The notes under the pieces are model-generated. The model ran no database searches and was not told the origin of the DNA. It was given only the letters and a program-made list of their open reading frames with translations. Made by a program: the position numbers and the translations under genes. A stretch of DNA of 64,000 nt from Sinorhizobium fredii NGR234 (GTDB lineage: Bacteria > Pseudomonadota > Alphaproteobacteria > Rhizobiales > Rhizobiaceae). The stretch lies in contig NC_012586.1 of assembly GCF_000018545.1 (NCBI RefSeq), forward strand, positions 1,674,001 through 1,738,000. The letters are read 5' to 3'. Below are positions 27,676 through 35,967 of the stretch, piece by piece (position 1 is the first letter of the stretch; every line of letters starts with the position of its first letter).

Positions 27676-28749
27676 TTAGGTGCGTAGTAGCGGTCGGTCT
27701 CCGCCGGATTTACAACTGCCCATGCAGTAGAAGGATTTCGGCGCAGCGTCGGTTTCCGCGCCTTTGCGTTCAGCCGTGCAAGGAAACCCGGAAGCTTTCA
27801 GCGTCAGCGTCGCTTTTTCTCCTTCCGAGGATTTTTGTCGTAAGTCGCGCCGGATGATCTCGATCACGGTCTCCGTGGTGCGGTCGAGATAGCTGCGTCC
27901 GTCGGCGAGCCGCGCCGTCGGGCTCATGTAGCTTTGCGGGCCGACGTGGGCTGCCGGGTCGAGCGAGTGCACCGTGATCTTCCCGGCGTCCAGGGCCTGG
28001 TTCCAGGCGCTGCGCCGCCACAGGCGCCAGCGCTGCGGGAAAAGTCCGACGCCAACCCGCTCGATCCAGTCGTTTGGGCTGGTGAGCCTGTACAGGTGGA
28101 GCGCATGCGTGAGGTCGTTGGCGCCGTTGTGGAAACCGCCGAGCGTGATCAGCCACAGCGGAGCGCCGAGCTGGAGGAAGAGCTCCTCGACTGCGCCGGT
28201 GGCCGATTGGGCGCCACCGCTGTAGCAGAGCAGGACGACCGGTATACCGCTGGCGGGCTCGTAGCCCGCCAGCCGGAGCTGGTCGGCGATCTGGGCGCCC
28301 ACAGCCCGGTTGTATAGCGGGCGGTACCGGCGGTCGGCGGCCACAAAGGTCTGCATGACGTTGTGCAGGAACAGAGTGATGCCGACGTGCCGCCGGAGCC
28401 AGTCCCATGCAGGGCGCCCTACGAGCGGCTCTGCCATAGGCGAGTAGGGCTGGACCTGGCCGAGCACGCGCAGTTCCGGTGCTCCGGCTATGATGGCCTT
28501 GACGAGTTGGCCGCCGTCGCGCGTGTCGGTGAAGCGGCGCTTGCCGATCCCGTCCAGGTAGACCACGTAGGCATCCGGCGGTCGCCCTGGATCGGCACCC
28601 CTGGCGTAGGGCACCTCCGGTGGTAGCGTGGCGGCCGGCGCGCGCCGGCCGATGGTGTAGACCATCAGCTCGTAGCGGGCGAGCAAGCCTTCGACGAGCA
28701 GGAACGGACCGAGCGCCAGAAGGGCGATGAGCAGGAGGAACTCGCTCAT
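27676..28749 (-). CDS. Membrane-anchored alpha/beta-hydrolase-like protein with foreign C-terminal tail
   Basis: The 357-residue product begins with an N-terminal membrane segment (FLLLIALLALGPFLLVEGLL) and continues with a hydrolase-like domain. IPVVLLCYSGGAQSATG has a candidate nucleophile Ser in CYSGG, and WLITLGGFHNGANDLTHA follows. I cannot name a substrate. Translation is coupled to the upstream membrane-protein gene by an ATGA overlap. The last 40-50 residues (from about 27830 down) change to a Lys/Ser/Cys-rich composition unlike the rest and coincide with the end of the GC-rich segment. The original stop was probably lost when the cassette was inserted, giving a read-through tail. Confidence 0.65.
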   Translation of the reverse strand: MSEFLLLIALLALGPFLLVEGLLARYELMVYTIGRRAPAATLPPEVPYARGADPGRPPDAYVVYLDGIGKRRFTDTRDGGQLVKAIIAGAPELRVLGQVQPYSPMAEPLVGRPAWDWLRRHVGITLFLHNVMQTFVAADRRYRPLYNRAVGAQIADQLRLAGYEPASGIPVVLLCYSGGAQSATGAVEELFLQLGAPLWLITLGGFHNGANDLTHALHLYRLTSPNDWIERVGVGLFPQRWRLWRRSAWNQALDAGKITVHSLDPAAHVGPQSYMSPTARLADGRSYLDRTTETVIEIIRRDLRQKSSEGEKATLTLKASGFPCTAERKGAETDAAPKSFYCMGSCKSGGDRPLLRT

Positions 28750-29258
28750 ACGATCGCCTCGGGCTGCCGTGAGCCGGCGATGATCCTCGCGATCAGCCGT
28801 CGGACCACCTCGACCGTGGCGGTGAGCCCGACCCCCGCGATGGCGATGCACCCGGCCGCAGGCCACCAGCCCAGTCCAGACACCCCGGCGAGCGGGCTGG
28901 CCAGCCCTGCCCCGACACCGGTCACAAGCAGGATGTGCAGGAACGGCCCGAGGAGCGGGAACGCTAGGACGGCGGCCAGAAGCAGCGGGGCGACCAGGAC
29001 GGGTGTCCAGGCCAGCCCGTTCGTTGCGGGCAGCGGGGCCGCGTCAGGCGCCACGACCGGCTGCACCAGGTCGGCGAATGTCCACGCGGCGTGCGGCCAC
29101 AGCGCGATCACCGTGCCCTCGACAACGGTGCCTGTCACCATCAACCCGGCCACAAGCCGCGGGGACAGCTTGGGCCTGCGCGCCACCAGGGGCAGCACCC
29201 GCCCGGCACTTTCGGAAAGCCCGGCGAGGACCAGCAGGGCGACGACGGTCGTCGACAT
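28746..29258 (-). CDS. Integral membrane protein of unknown function (170 aa)
   Basis: The product has about four hydrophobic segments (VVALLVLAGLSESAGRVLPL, LVAGLMVTGTVVEGTVIALW, PLLLAAVLAFPLLGPFLHIL and AAGCIAIAGVGLTATVEVVR), separated by short polar loops, and ends in a basic tail. No family is recognised. It lies 3 bases after the glycosyltransferase gene and overlaps the hydrolase-like gene by 4 bases, so the three are clearly one transcription unit. The very GC-rich, Ala/Gly/Val-rich coding differs from flanking genes, pointing to acquisition from a high-GC donor. Confidence 0.7.
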   Translation of the reverse strand: MSTTVVALLVLAGLSESAGRVLPLVARRPKLSPRLVAGLMVTGTVVEGTVIALWPHAAWTFADLVQPVVAPDAAPLPATNGLAWTPVLVAPLLLAAVLAFPLLGPFLHILLVTGVGAGLASPLAGVSGLGWWPAAGCIAIAGVGLTATVEVVRRLIARIIAGSRQPEAIV

Positions 29259-29261
29259 GGT

Positions 29262-30476
29262 TCAGAGCCCCCGTGCTCGATCGGTCGCTGTGCCTCCGCG
29301 TGCGTCGTCGAGGTACTGCTCGAGCTCGTCGGCGGCGCGCCGGGCCCCGCCGGCTTTCTGCTGTGCGGCGCGCTGTGCGGCTGCCGCCTCGCGGAAGCGC
29401 GGCTCGTTTAGCAGACTCCGGGCGAGCGCGTGCACCGTCTCCGCTGTCGCGTCTTCCGTGCGGAGCGAGAGGCCAGCACCAAGTTCGACGACCCGCCGGG
29501 CCACCAGCGGCTGGTCCGCGCCCTGTGGCACGACGAGCGTCGGCACCCCGGCCCGCATCGCTTCGTTGACACTGTTCATGCCGCCATGCGTCACGAAGAG
29601 CGCCGCCCGGTCCAGTACCTGGAGTTGCGGCACGGATCGGCGGACCAGCACGTTGGCCGGCAGCGGATCGAGGTCTGCCGGTTCCGTATGCCCGGTCGAG
29701 ACGACAACGGTGCCGCCCATCGGCGCCAGCGCGGTCGCGAAGGTCCGCAGCAGGGCAGGCCCCGCATCGAACACCGTGCCCAGCGACGCATAGAGCACGG
29801 GATCCTCCAGCCGAACGGCGTCGAACCCCGGATCAGTCAGGCGGGAACCGACGCTCGCCCCGACGAACCGGTACGAGGAGTCGAATGCGTCGGCTCCGGG
29901 CTGAAACGCGCTGGAAGTGAAGACCAGGTTCAGCGGCTCGCCCGCATTCATCAGGTCGGTCAGGGGCAGCGCGCGGGTGTCGTAGCCGCGGTGGAGCGCC
30001 CAGCGGGCGCGAACGAAGCCCCAGCCGAGACGAGGACGGGCCGCCGCGGCGGCCACCAACTCGCGGGAGATGCCGGTGGGGCTGGGCACCTGCCTATTGA
30101 ACGCGAACGTGGTGAACGTGGCCGCCGCCGGGACATCGAGTTCACGCGCGGCTACCGCGCCCCATGGACAGGCCGCCCCGTGCACGATCAGGTCGGGCCG
30201 GGTGCTGCGGAGGTCCGAGAGCACACCGGGCAGCAGCCCCAGAGCGGCCCGCGCGAGCTCTTCCAGCATCGCGAGCGGGATCGGCGGATCCGGCAGGGGC
30301 AGGTTGCCCCCGGAGTAGAGGTGGACCTTCGCACCAGCGGCCTCAATCTGAACCGCGAACGCGGGGGAGGTGTGATAGGTCACTGTGTGACCACGCCGGA
30401 CGAGCTCTGCCACGACCGGGAGCGTCGGGTTGATGTACCCGTGCATGCCGATGTTGAGGAACGAGACGGTACTCAT
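29262..30476 (-). CDS. Macrolide-type glycosyltransferase (MGT/YjiC-like, GT1)
   Basis: The 404-residue protein is a GT-B fold, GT1-type glycosyltransferase related to macrolide-inactivating MGT/OleD/YjiC enzymes. The N-terminal acceptor domain opens with SFLNIGMHGYINPTLPVVAE, with the catalytic-type His in MHGYINP, then LVRRGHTVTYHTSPAFA. The donor-binding C-terminal half contains PVLYASLGTVFDAG and the signature FVTHGGMNSVNEAMRAGVPT followed by VVPQGADQPLVARRV. It would move a sugar from a UDP-sugar onto a small hydrophobic acceptor. Homologues are common in Actinobacteria and the codon use is strongly GC-biased, so transfer is likely. Its ATG overlaps the stop of a truncated upstream frame. 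Confidence 0.85.
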   Translation of the reverse strand: MSTVSFLNIGMHGYINPTLPVVAELVRRGHTVTYHTSPAFAVQIEAAGAKVHLYSGGNLPLPDPPIPLAMLEELARAALGLLPGVLSDLRSTRPDLIVHGAACPWGAVAARELDVPAAATFTTFAFNRQVPSPTGISRELVAAAAARPRLGWGFVRARWALHRGYDTRALPLTDLMNAGEPLNLVFTSSAFQPGADAFDSSYRFVGASVGSRLTDPGFDAVRLEDPVLYASLGTVFDAGPALLRTFATALAPMGGTVVVSTGHTEPADLDPLPANVLVRRSVPQLQVLDRAALFVTHGGMNSVNEAMRAGVPTLVVPQGADQPLVARRVVELGAGLSLRTEDATAETVHALARSLLNEPRFREAAAAQRAAQQKAGGARRAADELEQYLDDARGGTATDRARGL

Positions 30477-30700
30477 CGACGGCCTCCGCGTCCCCCCGCC
30501 ACGGGATCGCGCGGGTATAGTCTGGGGCCGATAATGACCAGTTCGTCGAGGGCCGGGTTCGCCGAGAGCACCGCAGCGTGTGTCAGTCGGCCGGAGTGGC
30601 TGAAGTCCCAGAACGCGGGCCAGGCCACCACCAGCGCGATCGTTCCGCCGACACCGGCGTCTGGATCCGTGTTAACGAACCGACTGGAAAGCATCAGCAT
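30473..30700 (-). pseudogene. Probable 5'-truncated gene at the edge of the GC-rich cassette
   Basis: This 75-residue frame overlaps the glycosyltransferase start by 4 bases in the ATGA arrangement used throughout the cassette. Its C-terminal part (ALVVAWPAFWDFSHSGRLTH through DELVIIGPRLYPRDPVAGG) reads like the end of a larger protein. Upstream of about 30690 the base composition returns to that of the host and no frame continues. It is probably the remnant of a gene cut when the cassette was acquired. A genuine small protein cannot be excluded. Confidence 0.45.
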
Positions 30701-30980
30701 TGCCCCCCTCTACCTCAATCGGTCATTCTTGACGCTTCATCTATCAGGAAAGCGGCTCGGAGGCATCCTGTGCCAAGGTTCAGGATATTCTGTCCGGAGG
30801 AGGGGCGCGACTACGCCCTCAAGCGGCTGGCACGCGAGCTAACTATGCACTTCGCGTAGAGACAAGAACATTGCCCGCCAGGAGCCCTCTTTGCGCACGG
30901 AGCGATCAAGTGCGATCACCGGAGCGCGCCGGAACGGATTTACGCACGCTGCTAAACACGGTACAAAAATCTGGAGGGGG
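30701..30980 (+). promoter_or_regulatory. Displaced upstream region of the lipoprotein hydrolase gene
   Basis: This stretch has no convincing gene. It ends with a GGAGG ribosome-binding sequence (30973-30977) directly before the 10-bp repeat that borders the IS21 element. When the element is removed in silico, this site falls 10 bases before a GTG codon that opens the lipoprotein hydrolase frame (36914-38287). It is therefore probably the original promoter and leader of that gene. No -35/-10 pair is assigned. Confidence 0.45.
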
Positions 30981-30990
30981 AAACCGTGTG
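30981..30990 (+). repeat. Direct repeat flanking IS21 element, left copy
   Basis: AAACCGTGTG occurs here and identically at 36907-36916, just outside the terminal repeats of the IS21-family element. It is the likely target-site duplication, although 10 bp is long for the family and the exact ends could be shifted a few bases. Confidence 0.65.
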
Positions 30991-31066
30991 CCGATTCCGA
31001 TGAAGCCGCCCCTTTGTTCCGAGATGATTGCGCCCCCGGTTTCCGGGATGATCTCGCCCCCTGTTT
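30991..31066 (-). repeat. IS21 left terminal repeats
   Basis: Three related units, each of the form ATTCCGA or TTCCGA, a short spacer, then CGCCCC, follow one another about every 25 bases. They are inverted relative to the right-end set. In IS21 elements such repeats are IstA binding sites. Confidence 0.7.
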
Positions 31067-31114
31067 AGTGGGGTCTGCAGGCGATGATTGTTGTCAGTTC
31101 ATTCAGGCGAGGTG

Positions 31115-31852
31115 TCAAGCTTTGCGCGGCAGATTTCGGCGTAGGCTTTCGCCGCTCAGTTCAATGCGGTGAGCATTGTGGACCAACCTGTCGAGTATGG
31201 CATCGGCATAGGTTGGGTCGCCGATGACGCCGTGCCATGCGGATACGGGAAGTTGGCTGGTAATGATCGTCGATCGACGGCCGTAGCGATCTTCGAGGAT
31301 TTCGAGCAGATCGTGACGGGCCTGTTCGTTGAGCGGCTCGAGTCCCCAATCATCGAGGATCAGGAGCTGAACATGGCCCAAGGTCCGTTGCAGCCGGGCA
31401 TACCTGCCGTCACCACGAGCGAGCGCAAGCTGAGCAAACAGCCTCGGGACACGCTGATAGAGCACTGAGCGATCGTCGCGGCAAGCCTTGTGGCCAAGAG
31501 CGCAAGCCAACCAACTCTTTCCGACACCTGAGGGTCCGCAGATGGCCAGATTGTCATGCGCGTTGATCCAGTCGCCAGCGAGCAGTTTCATGAAGAGGGC
31601 GCGGTCAAGGCCGCGTTCGGCGCGATAATCGACATCTTCCGGGGTAGCCTGGTGGCGAAGCTTGGCAAACCGGAGGCGTGCCGCAAGCTTGCGATCGTAA
31701 CGGGAGCTCCATTCCCGTTCGAGCAGTAATCCGAGCCATTCGGCGTGCGAGAGATGTTCGGCTTCGCCGTTGCCAACGAGTTCACTGAAGGCCTTTGCCA
31801 TGCCGGCCAGGCCCATGGCATTCAATTTATCCAGTGTTGGATGAGCAAGCAT
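31115..31852 (-). CDS. istB: IS21 helper ATPase IstB
   Basis: The 245-residue product is a complete IstB. It begins MLAHPTLDKLNAMGLAGMAK, has the N-terminal IstB domain and a AAA+ domain with Walker A CGPSGVGKSWLA (about residues 105-116), Walker B LLILDDWGLEPL and a sensor region STIITSQLPVSAWHGVIGDP. IstB forms an ATP-dependent oligomer on DNA that recruits and stimulates the IstA transposase at target sites. It lies 12 bases after the istA stop. The gene looks intact even though its partner is disrupted. Confidence 0.93.
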   Translation of the reverse strand: MLAHPTLDKLNAMGLAGMAKAFSELVGNGEAEHLSHAEWLGLLLEREWSSRYDRKLAARLRFAKLRHQATPEDVDYRAERGLDRALFMKLLAGDWINAHDNLAICGPSGVGKSWLACALGHKACRDDRSVLYQRVPRLFAQLALARGDGRYARLQRTLGHVQLLILDDWGLEPLNEQARHDLLEILEDRYGRRSTIITSQLPVSAWHGVIGDPTYADAILDRLVHNAHRIELSGESLRRNLPRKA

Positions 31853-31864
31853 CTTTCGTTCTCC

Positions 31865-32643
31865 TTAGTGATAATAGCGGGGTCCGCGGATGTTGGCGTG
31901 ATGGATCGGTTCATGCGACGCCGCTCCATTTGAGGCAGCTGTTCGGTCAAGGTGATTGTCGAGGATGGAGCGCACCGAGCCATAGGTCCGGGCCCCGATC
32001 TCCAACGCACGGCTACAAGCGGCATTGACCCTGTCGCGGCCAAAGCTCTTGTTAAGGCGGATGATCCCGAGACAAGCGCGGAAGCCCTGCTCGGGATGCG
32101 GCCTGTCGGCAAGGATGCGCTCGCACAACAGCGCAACATCCGGCCCCATGGCAGAGGCTTCGCGTTGAATCCGTTCGATCGTCCAATCGGCAAAGCGGCG
32201 ATGCGCCGAGGGCATATGATCAGGGATCGTCGTGTGCTTGCCATTGCCGCTGGAGCGGCGATGGGCGGCAATACGCTCGCCCTTGTGGAAGATCTCGATC
32301 GTATTGGCGGTGATACGAGCCTCGACCTGCTCACGGGCGAAGCGATAGGGAACGGAATAATAGTGCCGCTCGATCTCGACGTGATAATCCAGCCCGGCAC
32401 GCCGGATACGCCATTCGGCAAAGACATAGCGTTCGACAGGCAGTGGTCGCAAAGCTGGGCGATCAAGCTCTTCGAACAGTTGGCGGCGGGTGGCACCGAC
32501 GCGGCGCAGGACCCGCTTATCGTTGAGATCATGGAGCAATTCGCCGATCGCCGCATTGACCTCGGCCAGGCTGTAGAAGATGCGATGGCGCAGGCGGCCC
32601 AGTAGCCAGCGTTCGACAATGCGAACCGCAGCTTCCACTTTCG
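31865..32643 (-). pseudogene. istA: istA, C-terminal part (split by nested element)
   Basis: This is the 3' part of the IS21 transposase gene. The conserved start of this part, [20 protein letters not shown], contains the catalytic Glu of the DDE triad, and the part runs through [20 protein letters not shown] to the normal C-terminus. The 5' part, with both catalytic Asp residues, lies 3.3 kb away at 35968-36735. The join is at [12 protein letters not shown], the normal reading of IstA proteins. Separated, neither piece can be an active transposase. Confidence 0.85.
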
Positions 32644-32685
32644 CCTTCTTTCAAGTCCAGGACTGCAGTTCGTACTGACACTCAA

Positions 32686-32955
32686 GTGCGTATAGAGTTC
32701 GAGGTCACGCACCCGTTCCATCCGTGGCGCGGCCAGCGCTTCGTGTTGTCGACACGCAAGCAGAACTGGGGCGAGGATCGCGTCATGTTCTACGACGCGG
32801 ATGGGCGGCTTCGCTCGCTGCTTGCGTCATGGACGGACGTCGCTGCACCCGATGTTTTCATTCAGATCGCGGCCGGTAGGTCGTTCGTGCGTCCAGATGA
32901 TCTGGCAACCCTAGCCGCATTGATCGAGCAAATCGAGCGCAGCCATGGCGGCTGA
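32686..32955 (+). CDS. DUF5372-like protein
   Basis: The 89-residue product (GTG start) contains FEVTHPFHPWRGQRFVLSTR, KQNWGEDRVMFYDADGRLRS, LLASWTDVAAPDVFIQIAAG and RSFVRPDDLATLAALIEQI. I recognise this pattern as the DUF5372 family, small proteins of unknown function that accompany serine recombinases and transposases in mobile elements. It is the first gene of the nested element, beginning only about 40 bases inside the left junction. A role in transposition or its control is inferred from this association only. Confidence 0.7.
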   Translation: MRIEFEVTHPFHPWRGQRFVLSTRKQNWGEDRVMFYDADGRLRSLLASWTDVAAPDVFIQIAAGRSFVRPDDLATLAALIEQIERSHGG

Positions 32956-33145
32956 ATGCGTGTCAGGCAATTTATGCCGATTATGTAAATCTAATTATGC
33001 CGAATCATACGGGCGCTCACAGCGATAATTGCCTCTACATTGTAGTTATATGCAGCATAAACAGCCATATCGCCCGGCGTCGTTAGGTTGACACGTTCTC
33101 TATCGAGGCGTAATTTGATTTACACCACTAGGAAGAGGTTATGCC

Positions 33146-33595
33146 ATGCCCAACGAGACCAAACGTGAGCGACTGCGCGAGCTCGGAGCACTCAATGCGC
33201 GGCCCGAAGCCGTCCGTGCACCCTGGTTTCGTGAGTCCACCTTCTTCGATCCTCTCGATCTCGTGCAGGTGAAGTACGAGATGCTGCGTCACGTCCAGGA
33301 GGATGGCGTCAACAAGGCCGATGCCGCCGCGCTTTTCGGTCTGTCGCGGCCAACCTACTATCAGGCCGAGGCCGCGTTCGAACGCGACGGCATTGCCGGC
33401 CTGCTGCCGCGCACCCGAGGGCCAAAGTCGGCCCACAAACTCACCGACGAGGTCATGCAGCTCATCGAGCAGAACCAGCATGCGGGCGCCCCGCTGCAGG
33501 CGCGCTCCCTGGCAGAACTGCTGCATTCGACGCTCGGCATCAGTGTCCATCCCCGCAGCATCGAACGCGCGATCGCCCGTAAAAAAAAACGGTGA
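33146..33595 (+). CDS. Helix-turn-helix protein of the serine-recombinase element
   Basis: The 149-residue protein has a transposase-like helix-turn-helix (DGVNKADAAALFGLSRPTYY, about residues 53-72, then AEAAFERDGIAGLLPRTRGP) and a second helical region (ARSLAELLHSTLGISVHPRS) reminiscent of the N-terminal domains of IS481/IS630-type transposases, but no DDE catalytic core. It ends in a run of nine A residues encoding Lys-Lys-Lys. A GGAAGAGGTT sequence precedes the ATG. Loss of one A would join this frame to the following small frame (33615-33881). It probably binds element DNA or regulates the recombinase. Confidence 0.75.
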   Translation: MPNETKRERLRELGALNARPEAVRAPWFRESTFFDPLDLVQVKYEMLRHVQEDGVNKADAAALFGLSRPTYYQAEAAFERDGIAGLLPRTRGPKSAHKLTDEVMQLIEQNQHAGAPLQARSLAELLHSTLGISVHPRSIERAIARKKKR

Positions 33596-33614
33596 GCCCC
33601 ATGCACGCACCCCG

Positions 33615-33881
33615 GTGCTACCGCGCAGCTGCAAGGATTTCTACGAGACGCTGCGCACCGCCGTCCTTTGCGGTCAGGCCTGCGCCAAGGACATGGGCGC
33701 CATCGTTTTCCACGGCCTTTGGCAAGGGCTGGCGGTGCTGATCGCGCAGCCTCCCCCGCCGACGCATCGGCGGCTGGAATCACGGCCTACGGCTTCGGTC
33801 GCAGTGCACGATCGCCAGCTCGTGCACATGCTCGCCAACATGGTGCTGGCAGCAGAGACCCGAGGGAACCATGTCTACTGA
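33615..33881 (+). CDS. Small ORF between HTH and recombinase genes (88 aa)
   Basis: From a GTG at 33615 the frame encodes 88 residues including DFYETLRTAVLCGQACAKD and QLVHMLANMVLAAETRGNHVY. Its composition is protein-like, and its TGA overlaps the ATG of the recombinase gene, which argues for translational coupling. It is in the +1 frame relative to the HTH gene and is reached from it by a one-base slip at the A9 tract just upstream. It is either a separate small protein or the C-terminal half of a longer HTH protein made by frameshifting. No family recognised. Confidence 0.5.
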   Translation: MLPRSCKDFYETLRTAVLCGQACAKDMGAIVFHGLWQGLAVLIAQPPPPTHRRLESRPTASVAVHDRQLVHMLANMVLAAETRGNHVY

Positions 33882-35955
33882 CATCGCCATAAAGGTTGAC
33901 GCCGACCATCTGCGGCGTGATGCATTCCTCTACGTGCGTCAGTCCTCGCTTCGTCAGGTGTTCGAGAACACCGAGAGCACCAAGCGGCAATACGCCCTGC
34001 GCGATCGCGCCGTGGCGCTGGGCTGGCCGATCGAACGTGTCCACGTCATCGATAGCGACCTCGGCCTCTCCGGCGCGCAGTCGCAGGACCGCGACGGCTT
34101 CCAGCACCTGGTGAGCGAAGTGGCGATGGGACATGCAGGGATCGTGCTGGGGCTGGAAGTGTCGCGCCTGGCACGCAACAATGCCGACTGGCACCGTCTC
34201 CTTGAGCTGGCCGCCTTGTCGCGCACGCTCATCATGGACGAGGACGGCGTCTATGATCCGGCCTATTTCAACGACCGCATGCTGCTCGGCCTGAAGGGCA
34301 CGATGAGCGAGGCCGAACTGCACATCCTGAAGTCGCGGCTGCAAGGCGGCATTCTCAACAAGGCGCGCCGCGGCGAACTCGAGATGCCGCTGCCGATCGG
34401 GTTGGTCTACACCCCTGACGCGCGGGTCGTGCTCGATCCCGACCGACAGATCCAGGACACGGTGCGGCTCCTGTTCGATACTTTCCGCCAGACCGGCTCG
34501 GCCTGCGCCGTCGTGCGCCGCCTGCGGGGCGAGAAGATCCTCTTTCCGCGGCGTATCCGTCGCGGCATCGGCAAGGGCGACGTCCTGTGGAACGAGATCG
34601 ACCATTCCCGCGTGCTCCAGATCTTGCACAACCCGCGCTATGCCGGCGCCTTCGCCTATGGACGCACGCGCACCGCCTACAATGCCAAGCTGAAGCCCGT
34701 GCAACTGCGCGTGGCGAGATCCGACTGGCAGGTACTGATTCCCGACGCCCACGACGGCTACATTTCCTGGGCCGAATACGAACGCAATCAGGCAGCCCTG
34801 GAACAGAACGCCACCGGTTTTTCACCCGGCCTGCGTGGACGCATGCCCCGCCAGGGCAGCGGCCTGTTGCAGGGACGGCTGCTGTGCGGCCGCTGCGGTG
34901 CACGCATGCGGGTCCATTACGAGCCGTTCGAGGGGCGGCTGCGCCCATATTACGTCTGCAACGAAGCCGTCGTGCGACACGCCGGCAAACACTGCCAATG
35001 GGTGCGCGGTGCTCCGGTCGACGAGGCGGTGAGCGCGCTACTGCTGGAGGTAATGGCGCCGGCAGCGATCGATGTCGCGCTTGCCGTGCAGCAGGAGATC
35101 ACCCAGCGCGTGGAGCAGGCCGCGGCGCTGCGCGGCACGCAGCTGCAACGCGCCCGCTATGAGGCTGAACTGGCCCGCCGGCGCTACCTGAAGGTCGATC
35201 CGGACAACCGCCTGGTCGCCGACGCGCTGGAAGCCGACTGGAACGCACGGCTGCGCGACCTCGACGCACTCCAGCGCGAGCACGAGCGCCAGAACGAGGC
35301 CGACCACTCGCTGCTGGACGAGCCAGCGCAGCAGCGCATCAGGGCGCTGACCGCCGATTTCCCGCGCATCTGGAACGACGAGCGCACCGGTGCCGTCGAA
35401 CGCAAGCGCATGCTCGGCCTTCTCATCGAAGACGTGACGCTGCTCGTCGACGATGAGGTCAACATCAACATCCGTTGGCGCGGCGGGCGCACGCAGAGCC
35501 TGTCGGTGGCCAGACCTCGGCCTATGTCGGTGATACGCAAGACGCCGGCACAGGTCGTGGCGTTGATCAACGAGCTGCTGGAGGCCACCAACGACCGGCA
35601 GATCGCCGCTCGTCTCAACGAACTCGGGCATCGCAACTGGCGCGGCGAACCCTTCACGCCGAAGAAGGTCATGCTCGTGCGCCGCACCTATGGTTTGAAG
35701 AGCCGGTACGAACGGCTGCGCGAGGGCGGCATGCTCACCGGCGAGGAAGTAGCCCAGCAGCTCGGCGTATGCGAATCGACCGTTCACCAACTCGGGCGCA
35801 AAGGCACTCTCAAGCGTCATCGATACGCCAGCAACCATCGATACTTGTACGAACCGCCGGGCAACGTCAGACTCGAAAAAGGCGCCGGCAGTCGATATGG
35901 TGGCCGTCAACCCAGATTAATTGTCGCTCAACCACTCCAACAAGGTGCATCGTGA
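33871..35955 (+). CDS. Large serine recombinase
   Basis: The 694-residue protein is a large serine recombinase. The N-terminal resolvase domain opens with RRDAFLYVRQSSLRQVFENT (catalytic Ser about residue 25), followed by DLGLSGAQSQDRDGFQHLV and GLEVSRLARNNADWHRLLEL, which holds the conserved Arg residues. A recombinase domain (about 160-300) includes LHNPRYAGAFAYGR. A zinc-ribbon (LCGRCGARMRVHY, then YYVCNEAV and CQWVRGAP) and a coiled-coil region follow, with a C-terminal helix-turn-helix-like segment (LTGEEVAQQLGVCESTVHQL). GAGGGAACC precedes the ATG. It should cut and exchange DNA at short core sites and probably moves the element. Confidence 0.92.
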   Translation: MSTDIAIKVDADHLRRDAFLYVRQSSLRQVFENTESTKRQYALRDRAVALGWPIERVHVIDSDLGLSGAQSQDRDGFQHLVSEVAMGHAGIVLGLEVSRLARNNADWHRLLELAALSRTLIMDEDGVYDPAYFNDRMLLGLKGTMSEAELHILKSRLQGGILNKARRGELEMPLPIGLVYTPDARVVLDPDRQIQDTVRLLFDTFRQTGSACAVVRRLRGEKILFPRRIRRGIGKGDVLWNEIDHSRVLQILHNPRYAGAFAYGRTRTAYNAKLKPVQLRVARSDWQVLIPDAHDGYISWAEYERNQAALEQNATGFSPGLRGRMPRQGSGLLQGRLLCGRCGARMRVHYEPFEGRLRPYYVCNEAVVRHAGKHCQWVRGAPVDEAVSALLLEVMAPAAIDVALAVQQEITQRVEQAAALRGTQLQRARYEAELARRRYLKVDPDNRLVADALEADWNARLRDLDALQREHERQNEADHSLLDEPAQQRIRALTADFPRIWNDERTGAVERKRMLGLLIEDVTLLVDDEVNINIRWRGGRTQSLSVARPRPMSVIRKTPAQVVALINELLEATNDRQIAARLNELGHRNWRGEPFTPKKVMLVRRTYGLKSRYERLREGGMLTGEEVAQQLGVCESTVHQLGRKGTLKRHRYASNHRYLYEPPGNVRLEKGAGSRYGGRQPRLIVAQPLQQGAS

Positions 35956-35967
35956 TGTCCGCTCCTT

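Larger units (their letters stand above)
32648..35967 (+). mobile_element. 3.3-kb serine-recombinase element inserted in istA
   Basis: Comparison of the two istA halves defines the insert. The sequence CCTT is shared at both junctions (32644-32647 and 35964-35967), and removing one copy plus the insert restores an uninterrupted IstA frame. No long terminal inverted repeats or larger target duplication are seen, as expected for a large serine recombinase with a short crossover core. Cargo on the plus strand is a DUF5372-like gene, an HTH gene, a small ORF and the recombinase gene. The whole element lies opposite in orientation to istA. Confidence 0.8.
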
